This document shows, piece by piece, positions 37,577-48,676 of a DNA stretch of 64,000 nt. How positions within the stretch are numbered: position 1 is the stretch's first letter; each line of letters begins with the position of its first letter. The translations under genes and the position numbers were made by a program. The stretch is from Pelodera strongyloides (Eukaryota; Nematoda; Chromadorea; Rhabditida; Rhabditidae): positions 62,001 through 126,000 of the forward strand of contig JAANDG010000130.1 of NCBI GenBank assembly GCA_036852015.1. The letters are read 5' to 3'. Below the pieces are notes generated by a model, which was given only the letters and a program-made list of their open reading frames with translations, ran no database searches and was not told the origin of the DNA.

Positions 37577-38223
37577 GAGCACTTTTCACTAAATTTCAGG
37601 CGTTTGGGTGGTATTTGGCGGAATTTCGTCGTTTTGGTGTGACCAGCCGGGAGAATGTCGAAGTTTCTGTGCATACGGTCCGTTTCATTTAAAATAAGCA
37701 ATTCTCTACACATTACTGCGATTATTATTTTTTACTAGATTTCGCGTCTTCTACTGTTGAGTGAGTATGAGTAGAATAGCCGGCTGGATCATTGGTGCAG
37801 TTTTTAAGAATCATTTCTTTTATGAACCACTTTTTCGGATAACCTATCGGTTTTTTGGAAGTCTCGAGAAAAAAGTGGTTGGGGGCTCGAAAGGTTATAT
37901 GTGTGCCGGAACAAAAGTTTGTACAATTAAAATATTTAAGTACCGTGTCACCTAGAGTTAAATCCAGTTTGAGGAGTTTCCGTCAGGAATGGTCTACGCA
38001 TCATTGAGGTTTTATTGCATTTCGCTTTCGGGTTTTTTTTAACGTAATATAATTAGTGCCTGCTCCCACACCACACCTTTTTATTTTATTCCGTGTCTAT
38101 TTTTTTAAGAAACAACTTTCACATGCTAGACTAATCAGTCGTTTTATTCACCTAAACAAGTACGGAGAGAAACTGTGAAACACGCTTGTACAATTTTATT
38201 ATTATTGCATTGCATGTTGCAGG

Positions 38224-39861
38224 TCAGCAGCCAACTCCTCGGTGCACAAAAGCCTCCGATCCCGTATATGTCTATCTCTCTATCGGTTGCTCCACGCAGC
38301 TGTGTTGCCTTCTGCGAGTAGGTATTACAAATGAAGAGTTCTATTTTCCACTCTATCACAGTGTTTGCCCAAGTTTTGTCATATTATCATTATTATGAGT
38401 ATACCCATTGTAATTTCCACGTTGGGGGTAGGAATAGCCAGTGATGGTGGTATGTTTTTCTCATGCGATTTTAGGCGTCCCATAGAAAGGTCAACCGTCC
38501 CGGAGGAAGCCGTCCCATGAACCTCCCAACCGTCCCATAAAAAAGGACGCGTAATCTGTCAGGCTGGATGGGATACTAAGAGAAAAACAGAAAATAGTTT
38601 ATGGGACAGATGGGAGGGCCATGGTACGGTCAGATTTTCATGGGACGGCTACATCCGCTTAGGACGGTTGTCCCTCTCATGGGACGGTCGTTTCCACCCA
38701 TGGGACATTTGGTTCCCTTGGGACGCCTAAATTTTCATGGAACGGTATTTTAGAGTAGAACACACTCCCAATCAGCCGATCCAAGTTCGCATCCAGCCAC
38801 ATAGACTGACTAAAGACATATACTTTTGTTTTAGTGCGTGTGAGCATCCGTGCATATTCTGGACACTCCAGACAGGAGTATCCAACGAAGTTGAACGTCA
38901 TCTTGCCGAGGTTTCCTTTACGGCCCTTGGTGAGTTTATAAAGGTTTATTGAGGATATGCAATTAACACATCTCAAAAGGTGACCCTAAGATAGTTAGCC
39001 TTTTAGCCTATGCAGTATACAATTAATGTTTTTTAAAACTTATTTGTAACACTGAGCGTTGCATTAAGATTCAGGGGTAATAATACAGTCTAAGAGCAAT
39101 TCTAGCTCCCAACTGCGCTTCTCCGTGTAACTCCACCATTACCATTGAAACAACAGAAGTCTATCTTGACAATTCTTTTCATTGACTTATGGTGGTTCTT
39201 AGCTTAGTTGGTATTTATCCGAGGTGTATCACACTTGAAATAGGACAGATTTAAAGGATCATAGTCACTATAACTTCGTAGTTTTTGTTCGGTTACGGTA
39301 CAGTATCGTATCAAGCAATCAACTACACTACTAGTATGAGGTTGCAAGAAGAGAACTTGGGGAGACAAATCATTAACAACACGAATGCATTTGTGGTATA
39401 CCAGGTTACAATTGAGCGAAGAATACGGTTATAAATACCTAGGTTATTTCGTACCCGTTAGTTCTCTGTGTAAATTAGCAACTTGGCGCTTCGACGATTT
39501 TGTTCTTTGCACTTCCGGGAATAAATGGCTTCAGAAATGAACCGGACTCCGATGCACCGTTTCTGCTCTGCGGATTCTGGTGATATAACCCGGCACTCTT
39601 ATTCTTTCGCTTTATGTGAATATCTCGTCTTTTTCAGTCTGACGTTCCGCAATGTGGCAACCGGCGGCGATCGTGATGCTCCTTCGTACGATCCGGCTGC
39701 TTTTACGTGGATGCGTGAACCATTCGTCTCCCGTACTATATACATATACTATACTGTATTATGCTATATTATTTTGAAAATTCGTTGCATCATTGTTTCA
39801 TGCGTTTTGGGCATGTGTGTTTTATTTAGACCTATGAGTATGAGGTGTCTTGGCTAATAAA
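38224..39861 (+). CDS. Weak candidate gene (cysteine-containing exons), interrupted by a MITE
   Basis: Three stretches have good splice edges. About 38221-38322 (TTGCAG acceptor; QQPTPRCTKASDPVYVY...CSTQLCCLLR; GTATTA donor). About 38836-38930 (GTTTTAG acceptor; ACEHPCIFWTLQTGVSNE; GTGAGT donor). From about 39639 (TTTTTCAG acceptor; LTFRNVATGGDRDAPSYDP). An AATAAA lies at 39856-39861. Phases do not all agree, so the model is tentative. No family is recognised. Confidence 0.22.
38469..38731. mobile_element. MITE with many ATGGGACGG subrepeats
   Basis: Ends TTTAGGCGTCCCA and TGGGACGCCTAAA. Between them the short motif CCGTCCCAT recurs several times in the left half and its complement ATGGGACGG several times in the right half, giving a repeat-rich palindrome. 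Non-coding. Confidence 0.8.
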
Positions 39862-40833
39862 TGTTTAAACTATTTATGTTTTGAGGAGAGAAATCGACTT
39901 CGAAAGAACGCGGCGGAGGCCCCGGTAGCTTCTATGAGGAGACGACACTTGGTTCTATGCGATGCTTCTCCCGTGATTGCTTTCCGTGATGTTACCTGCG
40001 CACCTGTTTAGTAGTTGTGAAAATAATAATCCCGCAATGCTTACTACCGTGTTTTTTTTGCACGTTCCCGCTGTCCATCTCGAACGATTTCGTTTCTGAA
40101 ATTCTACCAACTTTTTCCCATCTCGAATGCACCTTTCTACTGCGTCCTCGCCTTCTGATAATACCACTGCATGTGCACTAATCGTTTGGCTTTGGGATGA
40201 TGCGCGGCAAAGTCTCTCGAAATTAGCACTCTCGACAAAAATCTCGTGCTCTCTCCGCGGTGCCATGCATTCGACACTCGACGTGTCCTTCCAAAGAACA
40301 TATAATAGAGCGACTGTATTCACACGAATTCCATGTTATAGCCTTCGATATCACATACATCCTGCTTCTTTGCGTTAGCCACGGTCGGGTGCCACTGGAT
40401 GAAAAATACTTGACAAGTAGAATAGTGCAAGAGGTCAACGCGAAACTTTGGCCTGAGCGCGGCCTGCAAAAAACGGGTGCGCAAATGTGGCGGCGCATCC
40501 GTTTCGGGTCTGGCGTAGGCGGCGCATCTGCCAAGGGGGGCCTGGTGTAGACCTCAGTACTGTCACCTTCATATTTCGTGTGTATTTTGTTCTTCTACAC
40601 CACGCCTACATCGGGCCCACACCAGGCGCCAAAAACACATTTTCTGTTTCTCTCGAGTCACTCGGAGGCCGCCCACCTTTTTCGGGCACAGTGTAGACCG
40701 CGCACCGGCGAAGTTTCCTCAGTTCGGTGTCGTTCTTGGATGTTAATTCAAGAGCACTTGAAGTAACCCCCCCCCTCCCCCATTTTTTTCTGTCGTCGTT
40801 GGCCTCTAAGGTCGAACAATCTGTTTTCGTGTG
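39862..40833. other. Intergenic with GC-rich dispersed repeats
   Basis: 40070-40140 resembles an end of the 36757 TIR element (CATCTCGAACGATTTCG, CCCATCTCGAATGCACC). 40440-40720 is the GC-rich dispersed repeat. A poly-C run lies near 40768. No gene is supported. Confidence 0.4.
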
Positions 40834-41282
40834 TTAAAGGAGGAGGCTCACGAGATCTAAGTGTATGATTTCTTTCTTCTTATCGATAGATGATGGTATT
40901 TGCCTCCAAGAGACATGCCTTATGAAGCAAAAGCTTTTAATTAGAAGGAATAAATCAATGTAAAGCTTAGAATTTAATCAAAATTCCTGACCGTAGCCTT
41001 TGTGTCCCGAGGGTATCTGTCTCTTATTGTATGTGTCCCGGGGGAATTAGCTATAGTTGCACCCTTATTTTCTTATTTTGAGTCCCCAGCTACCCTCGGG
41101 ACACACACAATTACAAAGGCTATGGTCAAGAATTTTCATAAAATTCTAAGGACTACATTGATTTATTCCTTCTAATTAAAAGCTTTTGCATCATAAGGCA
41201 TGTGTCTTGTAAGCAAATACCATCATCTATCGATAAGAAGAAAGAAATAGTACACTTAGGTCTCGTGAGCCTCCTCCTTTAA
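40834..41282. mobile_element. TTAA MITE, family AGGAGGAGGCTCACGAG
   Basis: TTAA-AGGAGGAGGCTCACGAG at the left and CTCGTGAGCCTCCTCCT-TTAA at the right. Arms are complementary for about 190 nt (CATCATCTATCGATAAG; GTCCCGAGGGTA/TACCCTCGGGAC). Non-coding. Confidence 0.9.
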
Positions 41283-41611
41283 CTGCAGCGTATTCGAATA
41301 GAAACATTTGACGAAAATGTAGTTTCGGACATTAATTTAAGTCGTATGCTTAATTGATTCAAAATTTACATTCGGGAAAATCCGTAGGAATTTTTTGCTT
41401 ACACATTTGCCCACGTATGTTTCGCAAATGTCCGCTCTCCGTGAGGTTGGTTGGTATTAATGTTAATTAAAAAAAAACTCTAATCTGTACAAAATGTCCG
41501 GAATTTCAGAAATACTGCTGTGAAAATCGCATTGGTTGAAGGTTAGAACTCACAAAGTTATTCCTCGGCAAAGGTACTAGTAAGCAGCAATTTTTGCGCG
41601 TTTAGGACATT

Positions 41612-41710
41612 CATGGGAAACCAAAAACCCCGATATGGCCCGATCAAGTCCCTCAAAAAAAAACCGGGGTTTATGCAAATAATCGGGGCGATATCGGGTT
41701 TTTTCCTGTG
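41612..41710. repeat. Inverted-repeat element, GGGAAACCAAAAACCCCGAT family
   Basis: GGGAAACCAAAAACCCCGAT at the left and ATCGGGTTTTTTCC at the right, with CCCGATCAAGTCCCTC inside. A better-preserved copy is at 53148-53240. Upstream, 41468-41610 resembles a diverged half of the 2870 MITE (AAAATGTCCGGAATTTCAGA). Confidence 0.6.
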
Positions 41711-41729
41711 AAAGAGGAAATTATCACGA

Positions 41730-42188
41730 TCCCGTTCGGGTTAGACCTTTCCGAAAGGAATAATGCTTTGAAAAAGCAAAAAAATACAGTATACCAATAG
41801 GTGACAGTTTCGCTTTGGAAAAATTTCGGTTTAGACAGTCAACCCCGATTTTCGATCGGGGTTGACAGTCTAAACCGAAGTTTAGCCATTGATTTCTTAG
41901 GGACTTCGTTTCTATGTGTGTTTAATTGTGCAACCACAATTTGGGCATTTTCTTTTTTTTCTGTCCGTCGTCCTGCCCGCAGCCACTTGACCGTGCACAA
42001 GACCGGAAGATAAATGGACAATGCACAATTAAACATACATGAATCCTAAAACGAAGTCCCTGACAAATCAATGAAACTGCCACCTATTAGTATACCGTAT
42101 TTGCTTTCTCAATGCTTTCGGAAAAGTCGAACCCGAACGGTGTTTTTGCCTATGTCCCTCTCGGAAAGAGCAACTCGAACGCCCCCTA
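41730..42188. mobile_element. GGGCGCGTTCGGG-type MITE carrying a nested palindrome
   Basis: The outer ends (CCCGTTCGGGTTAGACCTTT and GAACCCGAACGG...CAACTCGAACGCCCCC, with AATGCTTTGAAAAAGC and GCTTTCTCAATGC inside) match the family at 36366 and 48677. At 41826-41880 a tight palindrome GGTTTAGACAGTCAACCCCG / CGGGGTTGACAGTCTAAACC is nested in its centre, next to a second inverted pair (ACTTCGTTTCTATGTGTGTT / TACATGAATCCTAAAACGAAG). Confidence 0.6.
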
Positions 42189-43366
42189 AGCTTCAAACAA
42201 TATTAATTTCAGTAATATTTCTGAAATTCTCGACATTCTGGACATCTGCACAAAAAAACTAAGAAAAACTTTTTTTTCTCGTGAGCCTTGTGGAGTTGTC
42301 ATTTTGTTTGCGTTGATTGTGGCTCCACAAAGAAACTTAGAATATCTCAAGTCTCTTTTCGGGAATAAAAGGAGAGTAGAGTTCAGTTTTGCAGCATGCC
42401 CAACATGTCCGAAATAACCTTGTCTACGTTTCAAGCGTTTTCGTTGCTCGGTGTGTGTGCGCCGCGAAGAACTTTGTGGTGTGCCGCAAAAAATGGGGCT
42501 TCTCCCCGGTTTCGCCACGCACCAAAATGCGCGCGCCGACAGCGCCCAGTCCGGGCCAGGCACTCGCCGCGCCACTATTAATATTTCGCCCAACCATCTC
42601 CCAGTCTGGGCGAGGTTTGAAAAAAAATCGTGAAATTGAATATGCCGCATCCCAATCAGCGAGCCTCAATACAATTTTATTACCGAAAATTATGACTTTG
42701 TTTGACTGACTATTTTTGTACAATTTGCAATCAGATTTAGGTCATTAGTTCACGGTACCTGTGCATTGAGCGATCCCACATCTAGATCGGCGTACTTGTG
42801 CACTTAACTAACAAAAAATGTTGCATATACAGAGTGCGCGGTGTATCGCTCCGATTATGTTATGCGGCGCTCAAAGCACAACAACTCAAAATACAAAGAA
42901 CGTGCAGATCCTCGCCCGGAGGACTGGGCGAAGTCGCCGCGCACCCTTTTCTCAAGATCTTGCAGTTTTTTTTATCGATTTTCGCATAATCACCCAGCCG
43001 GCGCCCAGCCTGGTCCCAATCTTCGCCGCGCGGCATTTTCGCGCCTGTGATCGCGCGCACCACCTGAGTTTCGTCAGTGAATTCAGCGAAGAGTGTTTAT
43101 TTGCATCTTACGGTAAATAGTATACATTTCCGAAGGCCGTCTTCACATATATAAAAAGACTTGGGCAAAATGCCGAAATTTCGCAAAATATTCTCGAGTT
43201 GAGATTGTTGACAAAAAAGAGGGCCGAGGAAAATTTTTTTTCGACTCTGCGTCTCTCCTGAGAGCGGGATATAATAAAAAGATTTTATCCGAAGGTAGCG
43301 AACAATTGGAATATCTTCGGATACGGTAAACAGACACACACGCAGATTTGTTTTTTATTATTCCAG
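42189..43366. other. Intergenic, repeat-derived
   Basis: 42215-42290 resembles the 2870 MITE (ACATTCTGGACATCTG, CTCGTGAGCC). 42460-42610 and 42900-43080 are GC-rich dispersed repeats (GGCACTCGCCGCGCC, CCGGCGCCCAGCCTGG). 43150-43340 has fragments of a related element. Open frames here follow the repeats. The first exon of the 43.4-kb gene may lie here but I could not place it. Confidence 0.4.
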
Positions 43367-46267
43367 TATTGGCTTACAATAGTTGGAACTCTTTGGCTTC
43401 TACTAATACATCGACGTGTGGCTGGCTTTTCTTCCGGATACTGCAGCATTCCTTCTGAAAGTGTGCCTTCACAAATTGCATATGGTGGGTCATTCTATGC
43501 GTGTTAATTGTGTTAATTCCCAAAATAGTACTGCAATTAACTACCTAAATACCCTTGAAATGAAGCGGCCGAGTGCTGCATGCTGCAAAAAACGTGTAAA
43601 ATTGTGTAATGTGTAAAAAACACATACCTATCCGGGACCGAACTCCCGACCTCTCGATTGAGATTTGGGTGCGCTACCCACTAGGCATGCGACCCGCTTT
43701 TTATAGTACTTGAATAAAGTATGAAATTTAGATCTACGATGCGTCCGCCATAATTATTCAGACTTTCGAGATACTCCGTTTTTTGATGTTTATGCCCTGG
43801 GAACCTATCACGAGCAGCTCCAATGTATGGTTGTTGAATGTAGTGGGCCATTTCTATACATGGAGGAGAGTTGCCCGGATAATATGACCCGTGCTTGCTT
43901 TGAAACCTATAAGCGTCCCCCTGGTATACCCGCATGCTTTTATTTACCAGACGAGCTACCGGCAGACTATTATATTCGAATACCTTCACTTTATGAACTG
44001 AGGATCTCCGACGACTTATATGTGAGTATTTTTCATTTAAAGCGAAATACTGGCCGGTTTTTAAAACGCATCTCAAGTACTTGCATTCCTATGCATTTAT
44101 GCAACGTGGGTACTTGCATTCCTATGCATTTATGCAACGTTATGCAAAATTGTACAGCACTGTATAGCCGAAGTATAGATTTACTTTTATGGGCCTGTCA
44201 CTTTCAATAAAAGAGCAATTTGTGGTAAAGCATTGCAAACGCAAGACATGATAATTTAGCTTCAAAATCAGATCTTCGTGCGTGAATCCCGTGGAATCAA
44301 CAGTAGGGAAATGATTGATACACGGTTTTTTTACGTGAGTTTTTTTGTGTGAATATTTCAATAGAAACATTGAATAATGGAAAAGTTCACTGTATTCGGT
44401 GGTAGGCCGGCTGGCATTACACTCTGGCCATCGGACGACCCTAGCATGTCCCTCTCTCACTAGGCGGATGCTCTCTCTCTCGTTCAACTTTATTGTTGAT
44501 TTAATAATATAGTTTATTGATCACATATATCAAAAAGACACACATATTCGATCAATAGTTGATCATGCAAATGTGATCAATAAACTATATATGTCTCATA
44601 ATCATTTGCTGTTTAGATAGTAAACTCGACGTACAATTACATCCGAAGCGGACGTGGGAACGAGACACATTGTTTAGTAAGTATCTTTTGTGTTTTTGCT
44701 AAAATAGAGATTCGAATTTGTTTAGTTTTTTTTTTAATTCCGTGGCGCAGTAGCATGTCGGCTGCGCCAAGCCACGGGTCAACAGACAACTGTTCGAGTC
44801 CAGCTCGGAATTCTCTTCACCGAGTTGGGCCAAACGCCAGAGCTGCCGAAGAAAATCCTGTGGGGAATCAGCTTAGAGAAAATTGGCCCCGTCCAGCTTC
44901 AAATATTTCCAGTGGTCCCAGGCGCACAGTATCTGTTCGGATGATATAATCACCTTGTTCTTTTTACCCGTTGAGTTTTGATCTTTGACAATATGGGGCG
45001 GCTTCTATATCCCAACGGGACTTGGCCGGTTGCCAATGATGACAGCACATGAAAAAACCCGGGAACGGGAGAAATTGTCTAGTCTACTGTCTCAGTTGCT
45101 TCTCTATTCGTTGTCATTCTGTACATTACCAAAACAACCGAGGGGTTTTCCTTCCCTGAGTTAAATTTTCTGTAAATTGACACAGGAAATCTATTGTACC
45201 TTTTTATGTTTATGGACAATTGAAGTAAAAATACGAATTTGAAGTGACTGCGACCCTTTAATTGATATGTTTAGGAGATGGAAAAGTCAATCGACTGGTG
45301 CAACGATGCTTCAAAAAAGAGATCTTTTAATGGGACCTATGTATTGTGTCGAGAAGAGAAAGACTTGTGGAGGGTGATGTCCGAATTTGGAAGACGGGCA
45401 CCTCAGTGCATTAGATACTACATACGGAAACATTTTTTACAGGTCATTTTAATTTGTTATTTTTAAGTTCATTTATGTAGCTCTGGTCAGGGACGACTTA
45501 GAATCCAACGCCCCCTTACCCCTTGCGAGAGAATCATGATGAACGATCCCTCCTGGGCCTATCCGAAGACGTCGAGCAAAACTCGTCGCCTAGTGCTCAG
45601 GAACTCGTCGCCTAGTGCTCAGGAACTTGTTGCCTAGTGCTCAGGGCGTGTGCGCGACAAGTCATATCGTACAACCCTTGCATAACTGTGCACGCGCTTG
45701 GGGCGTAAAAAAGAATGGAAATTTATTTCATTACTTTTATGGGCGCCATTTCAGTCAAACAATAAGGAATCCAACGATTTCAAGAAGGATATGACCAAAG
45801 TGTGTTCTAAATTTGAAAAGGAAATGAACAAAGAAAAAGAATTCATCAAAACACATACTATAGAGCGGCATTCTGTAGCCATCAACACTTTCGACGCGTG
45901 CTGTTTTTTGAAGTGAGTGCTTTGAGTATTGGAAAGAACCAGAGGCCGGATCAACCAACATCTTGGGGTAACTTATGGTCCGACTATCCTACGGTCCGGC
46001 CTCGACTACTATATCCCCCCACTGTAGCTGTTTCGGCTTATGAATTACATTGAAAATCATCGTTATTTGTTTAGGAAAACCCGAATTATTGAAATGTTCC
46101 CATGCATTGAAGAAGTCACTACACCATGGCCGGAGACTCCAGCACCAACGGTCGAACTGAGGAACGAAAGCAACATCTTAGTACTTTCTATTGAAGAAAA
46201 TGACATACGTGGCTATGATAATAAAATGCTAGTTTGGTCTACAGTTTTGTTACTTTTATTAGTTTGA
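43367..46267 (+). CDS. Secreted cysteine-rich protein, probably GPI-anchored (5' end open)
   Basis: Five plus-strand exons join perfectly in phase to 298 residues: 43367-43484, 43762-44021, 45275-45442, 45755-45912 and 46075-46267 (TGA). The first begins after ATTCCAG with a hydrophobic signal-like stretch (WLTIVGTLWLLLIHRRVAG), so an upstream exon should supply ATG. The mature part has 13 cysteines (GYCSIP, LQCMVVEC, ESCPDN, RACFETY, PACFYL, DWCNDAS, VLCREE, PQCIRYY, KVCSKFE, DACCFLKK, MFPCIEE). The C-terminus ends in a hydrophobic tail (MLVWSTVLLLLLV) right at the stop, which suits GPI anchoring or a tail anchor. The split codons (G|AC and AA|G) and NxT/NxS sites (NMT, NGT, NES) support a real exported protein. 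It resembles in general layout the small cysteine-rich extracellular proteins of nematodes, but no family is assigned. Introns hold a tRNA-like sequence and MITE ends. A possible AATAAA lies at 46489. Confidence 0.72.
43617..43692 (-). tRNA. tRNA-like sequence in intron 1 of the cysteine-rich gene
   Basis: On the minus strand GCATGCC...GGTATGT can pair as a seven-base acceptor stem with two G-U pairs, TAGTGGGTAGCGC serves as a D arm, and TCGGGAGTTCGGTCCCGGA as a T arm. The anticodon arm (TCTCAATCGAGA) folds too tightly for a normal seven-base loop. A diverged tRNA or tRNA-derived SINE is likeliest. Confidence 0.45.
44038..44165. mobile_element. One-ended TTAA MITE remnant
   Basis: TTTAAAGCGAAATACTGGCC then GGTTTTTAAAACGCATC matches the left tip of the 13650/50125 family. 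It is followed by a tandem duplication of TACTTGCATTCCTATGCA. No matching right tip is seen. Confidence 0.55.
44507..44590. repeat. Short palindrome
   Basis: ATATAGTTTATTGATCACAT is mirrored by ATGTGATCAATAAACTATAT across a ~44-bp centre that has its own ATTCGATCAATAGTTGATCA. Possibly a minimal MITE. It lies in intron 2 of the cysteine-rich gene. Confidence 0.7.
44741..44815 (+). tRNA. tRNA-like sequence in intron 2 of the cysteine-rich gene
   Basis: TTCCGTG and CTCGGAA form an acceptor-like stem with one mismatch across 73-75 nt. TGGCGCAGTAGCATG is an A-box-like D arm and GTTCGAGTCC the B box. The anticodon arm is irregular (GGCT...AGCC with a short loop). Diverged tRNA or SINE. Confidence 0.45.
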
Positions 46268-46890
46268 TTTTCCTTAGCGTTGGTTCGTTTTTATTCTTGT
46301 TGACGTATCCGTGTTCATTTTATTTTGTTGATTTGCACATATTCGCATATGTGTAGTATATCTGTTTGCGTTAAAAACTAACTGAATAACCTACCTACAA
46401 TAAGCTAAACAATTTAATTAGTTACTTATTTTCTATAGAACTGGATTTTCCTATTGGACCAACTGAACTAAATATAGTTTATATATCAAATAAATAATAG
46501 AGCGCGAAAATGTGTTGAAGAACATGCAGCAAATATAATATTGCTTAATCGGAACTACGAAAATACTAATATAACAATATTTTAAAAATTATAATAATTA
46601 TAACGATAATCTTATTGTATAAAAGAGTAACTGTAACGTAATTTGCATACCGATGTGCGTTACGGAAATGCAATTTTTCGACAATTGTTCCGCGTGTTCG
46701 GGTATAAAAAGAGTGTCGCAGCTATCGAAGTATGTATATAGCATATGCAATTGTTTCCTATTATGTGAATTTCTTATGACTTATCATACGTTTGAAACTT
46801 TGTATATAAGTATGCCCATGCTAAACCAATCATTCCAAGTAAGTCGCCTCAGGCGGCATGAGCCGACTGGTATCGTATAATCCATTATCA
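46268..46890. other. 3' flank, no further gene
   Basis: Very AT-rich. It contains AATAAA at 46489-46494, a possible poly(A) signal for the upstream gene. A plus frame at 46653-46880 has no support. Confidence 0.4.
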
Positions 46891-46991
46891 TTAACAGACG
46901 AAGGTCTTGTAGTTCTGCCGACTACCGTAGTACGAGTTGTACGGCGATTGGTAGGAGTAGGAAGTCGGGTAGAAGTCGGTCGATGATTTGT
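46891..46991 (-). CDS. Candidate last exon of a tyrosine-rich protein
   Basis: On the minus strand a TGTTTATAG acceptor opens a frame reading KSSTDFYPTSYSYQSPYN then SYYGSRQNYKTFVC and TAA at 46891-46893. The composition (8 Tyr and 7 Ser in 32 residues) is far from random AT-rich DNA and resembles low-complexity extracellular or prion-like tails. No upstream exon was found within the window on that strand, and the sequence just upstream is a SINE-like repeat. Confidence 0.4.
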
Positions 46992-47084
46992 CTATAAACA
47001 GTAATTCGTATTGACAATGAGAAATAGTCTCTTAAATGATCTTTTAAAAATTAAAATAAACAAATTCACCTTTATTAACCTTTA

Positions 47085-47170
47085 TTCAAGGGAGTTCAAA
47101 TTCAAAGTTTGCTTATGACATGTTCCGCAGAAATCCTGAGCAGTAGGCGACGAGTTCCAGACTACAATTT
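47085..47170 (+). repeat. SINE-like dispersed repeat fragment
   Basis: CCTTTATTCAAGGGAGTTCA, AAAGTTTGCTTATGACATGT, TCCTGAGCAGTAGGCGACGA and GTTCCAGACTACAATTTCC match the copy at 20745-20870. Confidence 0.7.
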
Positions 47171-47190
47171 CCTTGACTTCCGGGCTAGGG

Positions 47191-47368
47191 CCAGAGGCCG
47201 GTTCCAATAAAATTTACCGCTGGGGTAGGTTAGACGCGTCTCCTCTTTAGCGTGCTCTCTCGGCTTTCTCTCGCAGCCTGTCAAAATCAGAGAAAGCGAG
47301 AGAGCATGCTGAACAGGAGACGCCTGTAACCTACCCCAGCGGGAAATTTTATTGGAACTGGCCTCTGG
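47191..47368. mobile_element. Compact perfect-type hairpin element
   Basis: AGAGGCCGGTTCCAATAAAA at the left and TTTTATTGGAACTGGCCTCT at the right, with nearly complete complementarity through TACCCCAGC/GCTGGGGTA and GAGAGAGCATGC to a ~15-bp loop. About 178 bp, non-coding. Its transcript would be one long hairpin. Confidence 0.85.
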
Positions 47369-47718
47369 AGTGATGGCCCATGATTCCCTCGCCGGGGTGG
47401 TGGCCCGGATCCAACGCGCAACGGGCATGAGATACAGTGTTTTTTGAACGATTTTTTTTGCTGAAGGCCGTTTTCCCCCAACATTTACTTCCGTCAAAAA
47501 GGGTACTTCAATAAAAAGTGCGCGGTAATTCTGTTTTCACCATCTATTTAGTCATGGTCCAAACACCAGCTTACATATATATAAATACTTTATTTCACAT
47601 AATTGCAAAGTAAAGTGCTCAGAAGAGCCGAAAGACAAAAAGGCAATAATGCACCAAAAAAACAAGCAACGAAAAAACACGAACAATGAATGAGAAAATG
47701 AAAATATATAAATTTTAT

Positions 47719-48413
47719 TCAAGCACCAATATTGCAATCTGCCTGGTCACTCAACTCAACGAGATCGAGCGCGTCAATTTTATATTTGAACGATTCTATA
47801 GTTGAGCTGCGGACAGTCGCTTCGTCAAGGAGATTCCAAATTCTAGTGACTCGATGTTTAAAAAATGATTGAGTTTGTAACGTAGAAACCATTTCCTGAC
47901 GTATATATAAAGAGTTACCTCTGTCTACCACCTAAAATGAACATACTATCGAGCACGGGGTGTTTATGCAACCCAAAACCTCGGGCGGTCTTAAAACATT
48001 CAATGAGATCGTACACGATCCTTCGATGTTGTAGAGATTTTAGACTAAACACTGTTAACCATTCCTCTTTAGTGAAATTATGATACAATTCATAATTGAT
48101 ATTATTGAGTGCTATTTTTGTGAAACGTTGCACTCGTTCTACACAAGAGGATTTCGTTTTTAGAATAAGGAGACCATACAGTAGAAGCATATTCCAAGAT
48201 GGGACGGACATAAGAAGTATAGCTTTTGAGATAAACGGAGAGATTTGGCTGAACAATGGATTTTAGGATACGCGTTGCAGTTACCGTTGCAGACCGGACT
48301 ATTTTCTCAATATGCGAACTGAAACTTAAGTCCGACGAGACCATAATACCCAGATCACGAGTAGTATTGATTTCGGGATGACAGAGCCATTGATTTTCAG
48401 AGGGAATTCCCAC
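47719..48413 (-). pseudogene. Non-LTR retrotransposon reverse transcriptase remnant (C-terminal part)
   Basis: Three overlapping minus-strand frames together read like the end of a LINE ORF2: INTTRDLGIMVSSDLSFSSH...EKIVRSA, then SYVRPILEYASTVWSP, SSCVERVQRFTKIALN, SLQHRRIVYDLIECFKTARG, and STLQTQSFFKHRVTRIWNLL. DLGI...LSFSSHI and YVRPILEYAS..WSP followed by ER.QR.FT are hallmarks of RT/thumb-to-C-terminal segments of CR1/Jockey/RTE-like elements. At least two frameshifts and no catalytic domain make it a 5'-truncated dead copy. The AT-rich 47570-47718 may be its 3' UTR. Confidence 0.82.
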
Positions 48414-48676
48414 TGATCACCAATTGCGAGGTGCTGGCATTAAGGCTCGGAAATCTTTATTTTCAAAGTGTTTGAATGTAACTCATTGTCAGAGTTCTGT
48501 TTGTTTCTTCACGCCATCATCCACAGAATACATTTTTGCGACTTCTCAGAAGCGTATCTTCATGCAAAGTTCAAATATTAAGCATAATCAATTCACATTT
48601 ATAAGCCTATCGAATACTCGTATATGGTTTTGTTCAAGTTTTGAATATGTTCGATGATTATGTGGTAGGTCTTGTT

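Noticed and set aside
36701..37713. Several long overlapping frames on both strands
   Set aside because: They arise from stop-poor GC-rich sequence of the TIR element and change frame between its repeats.
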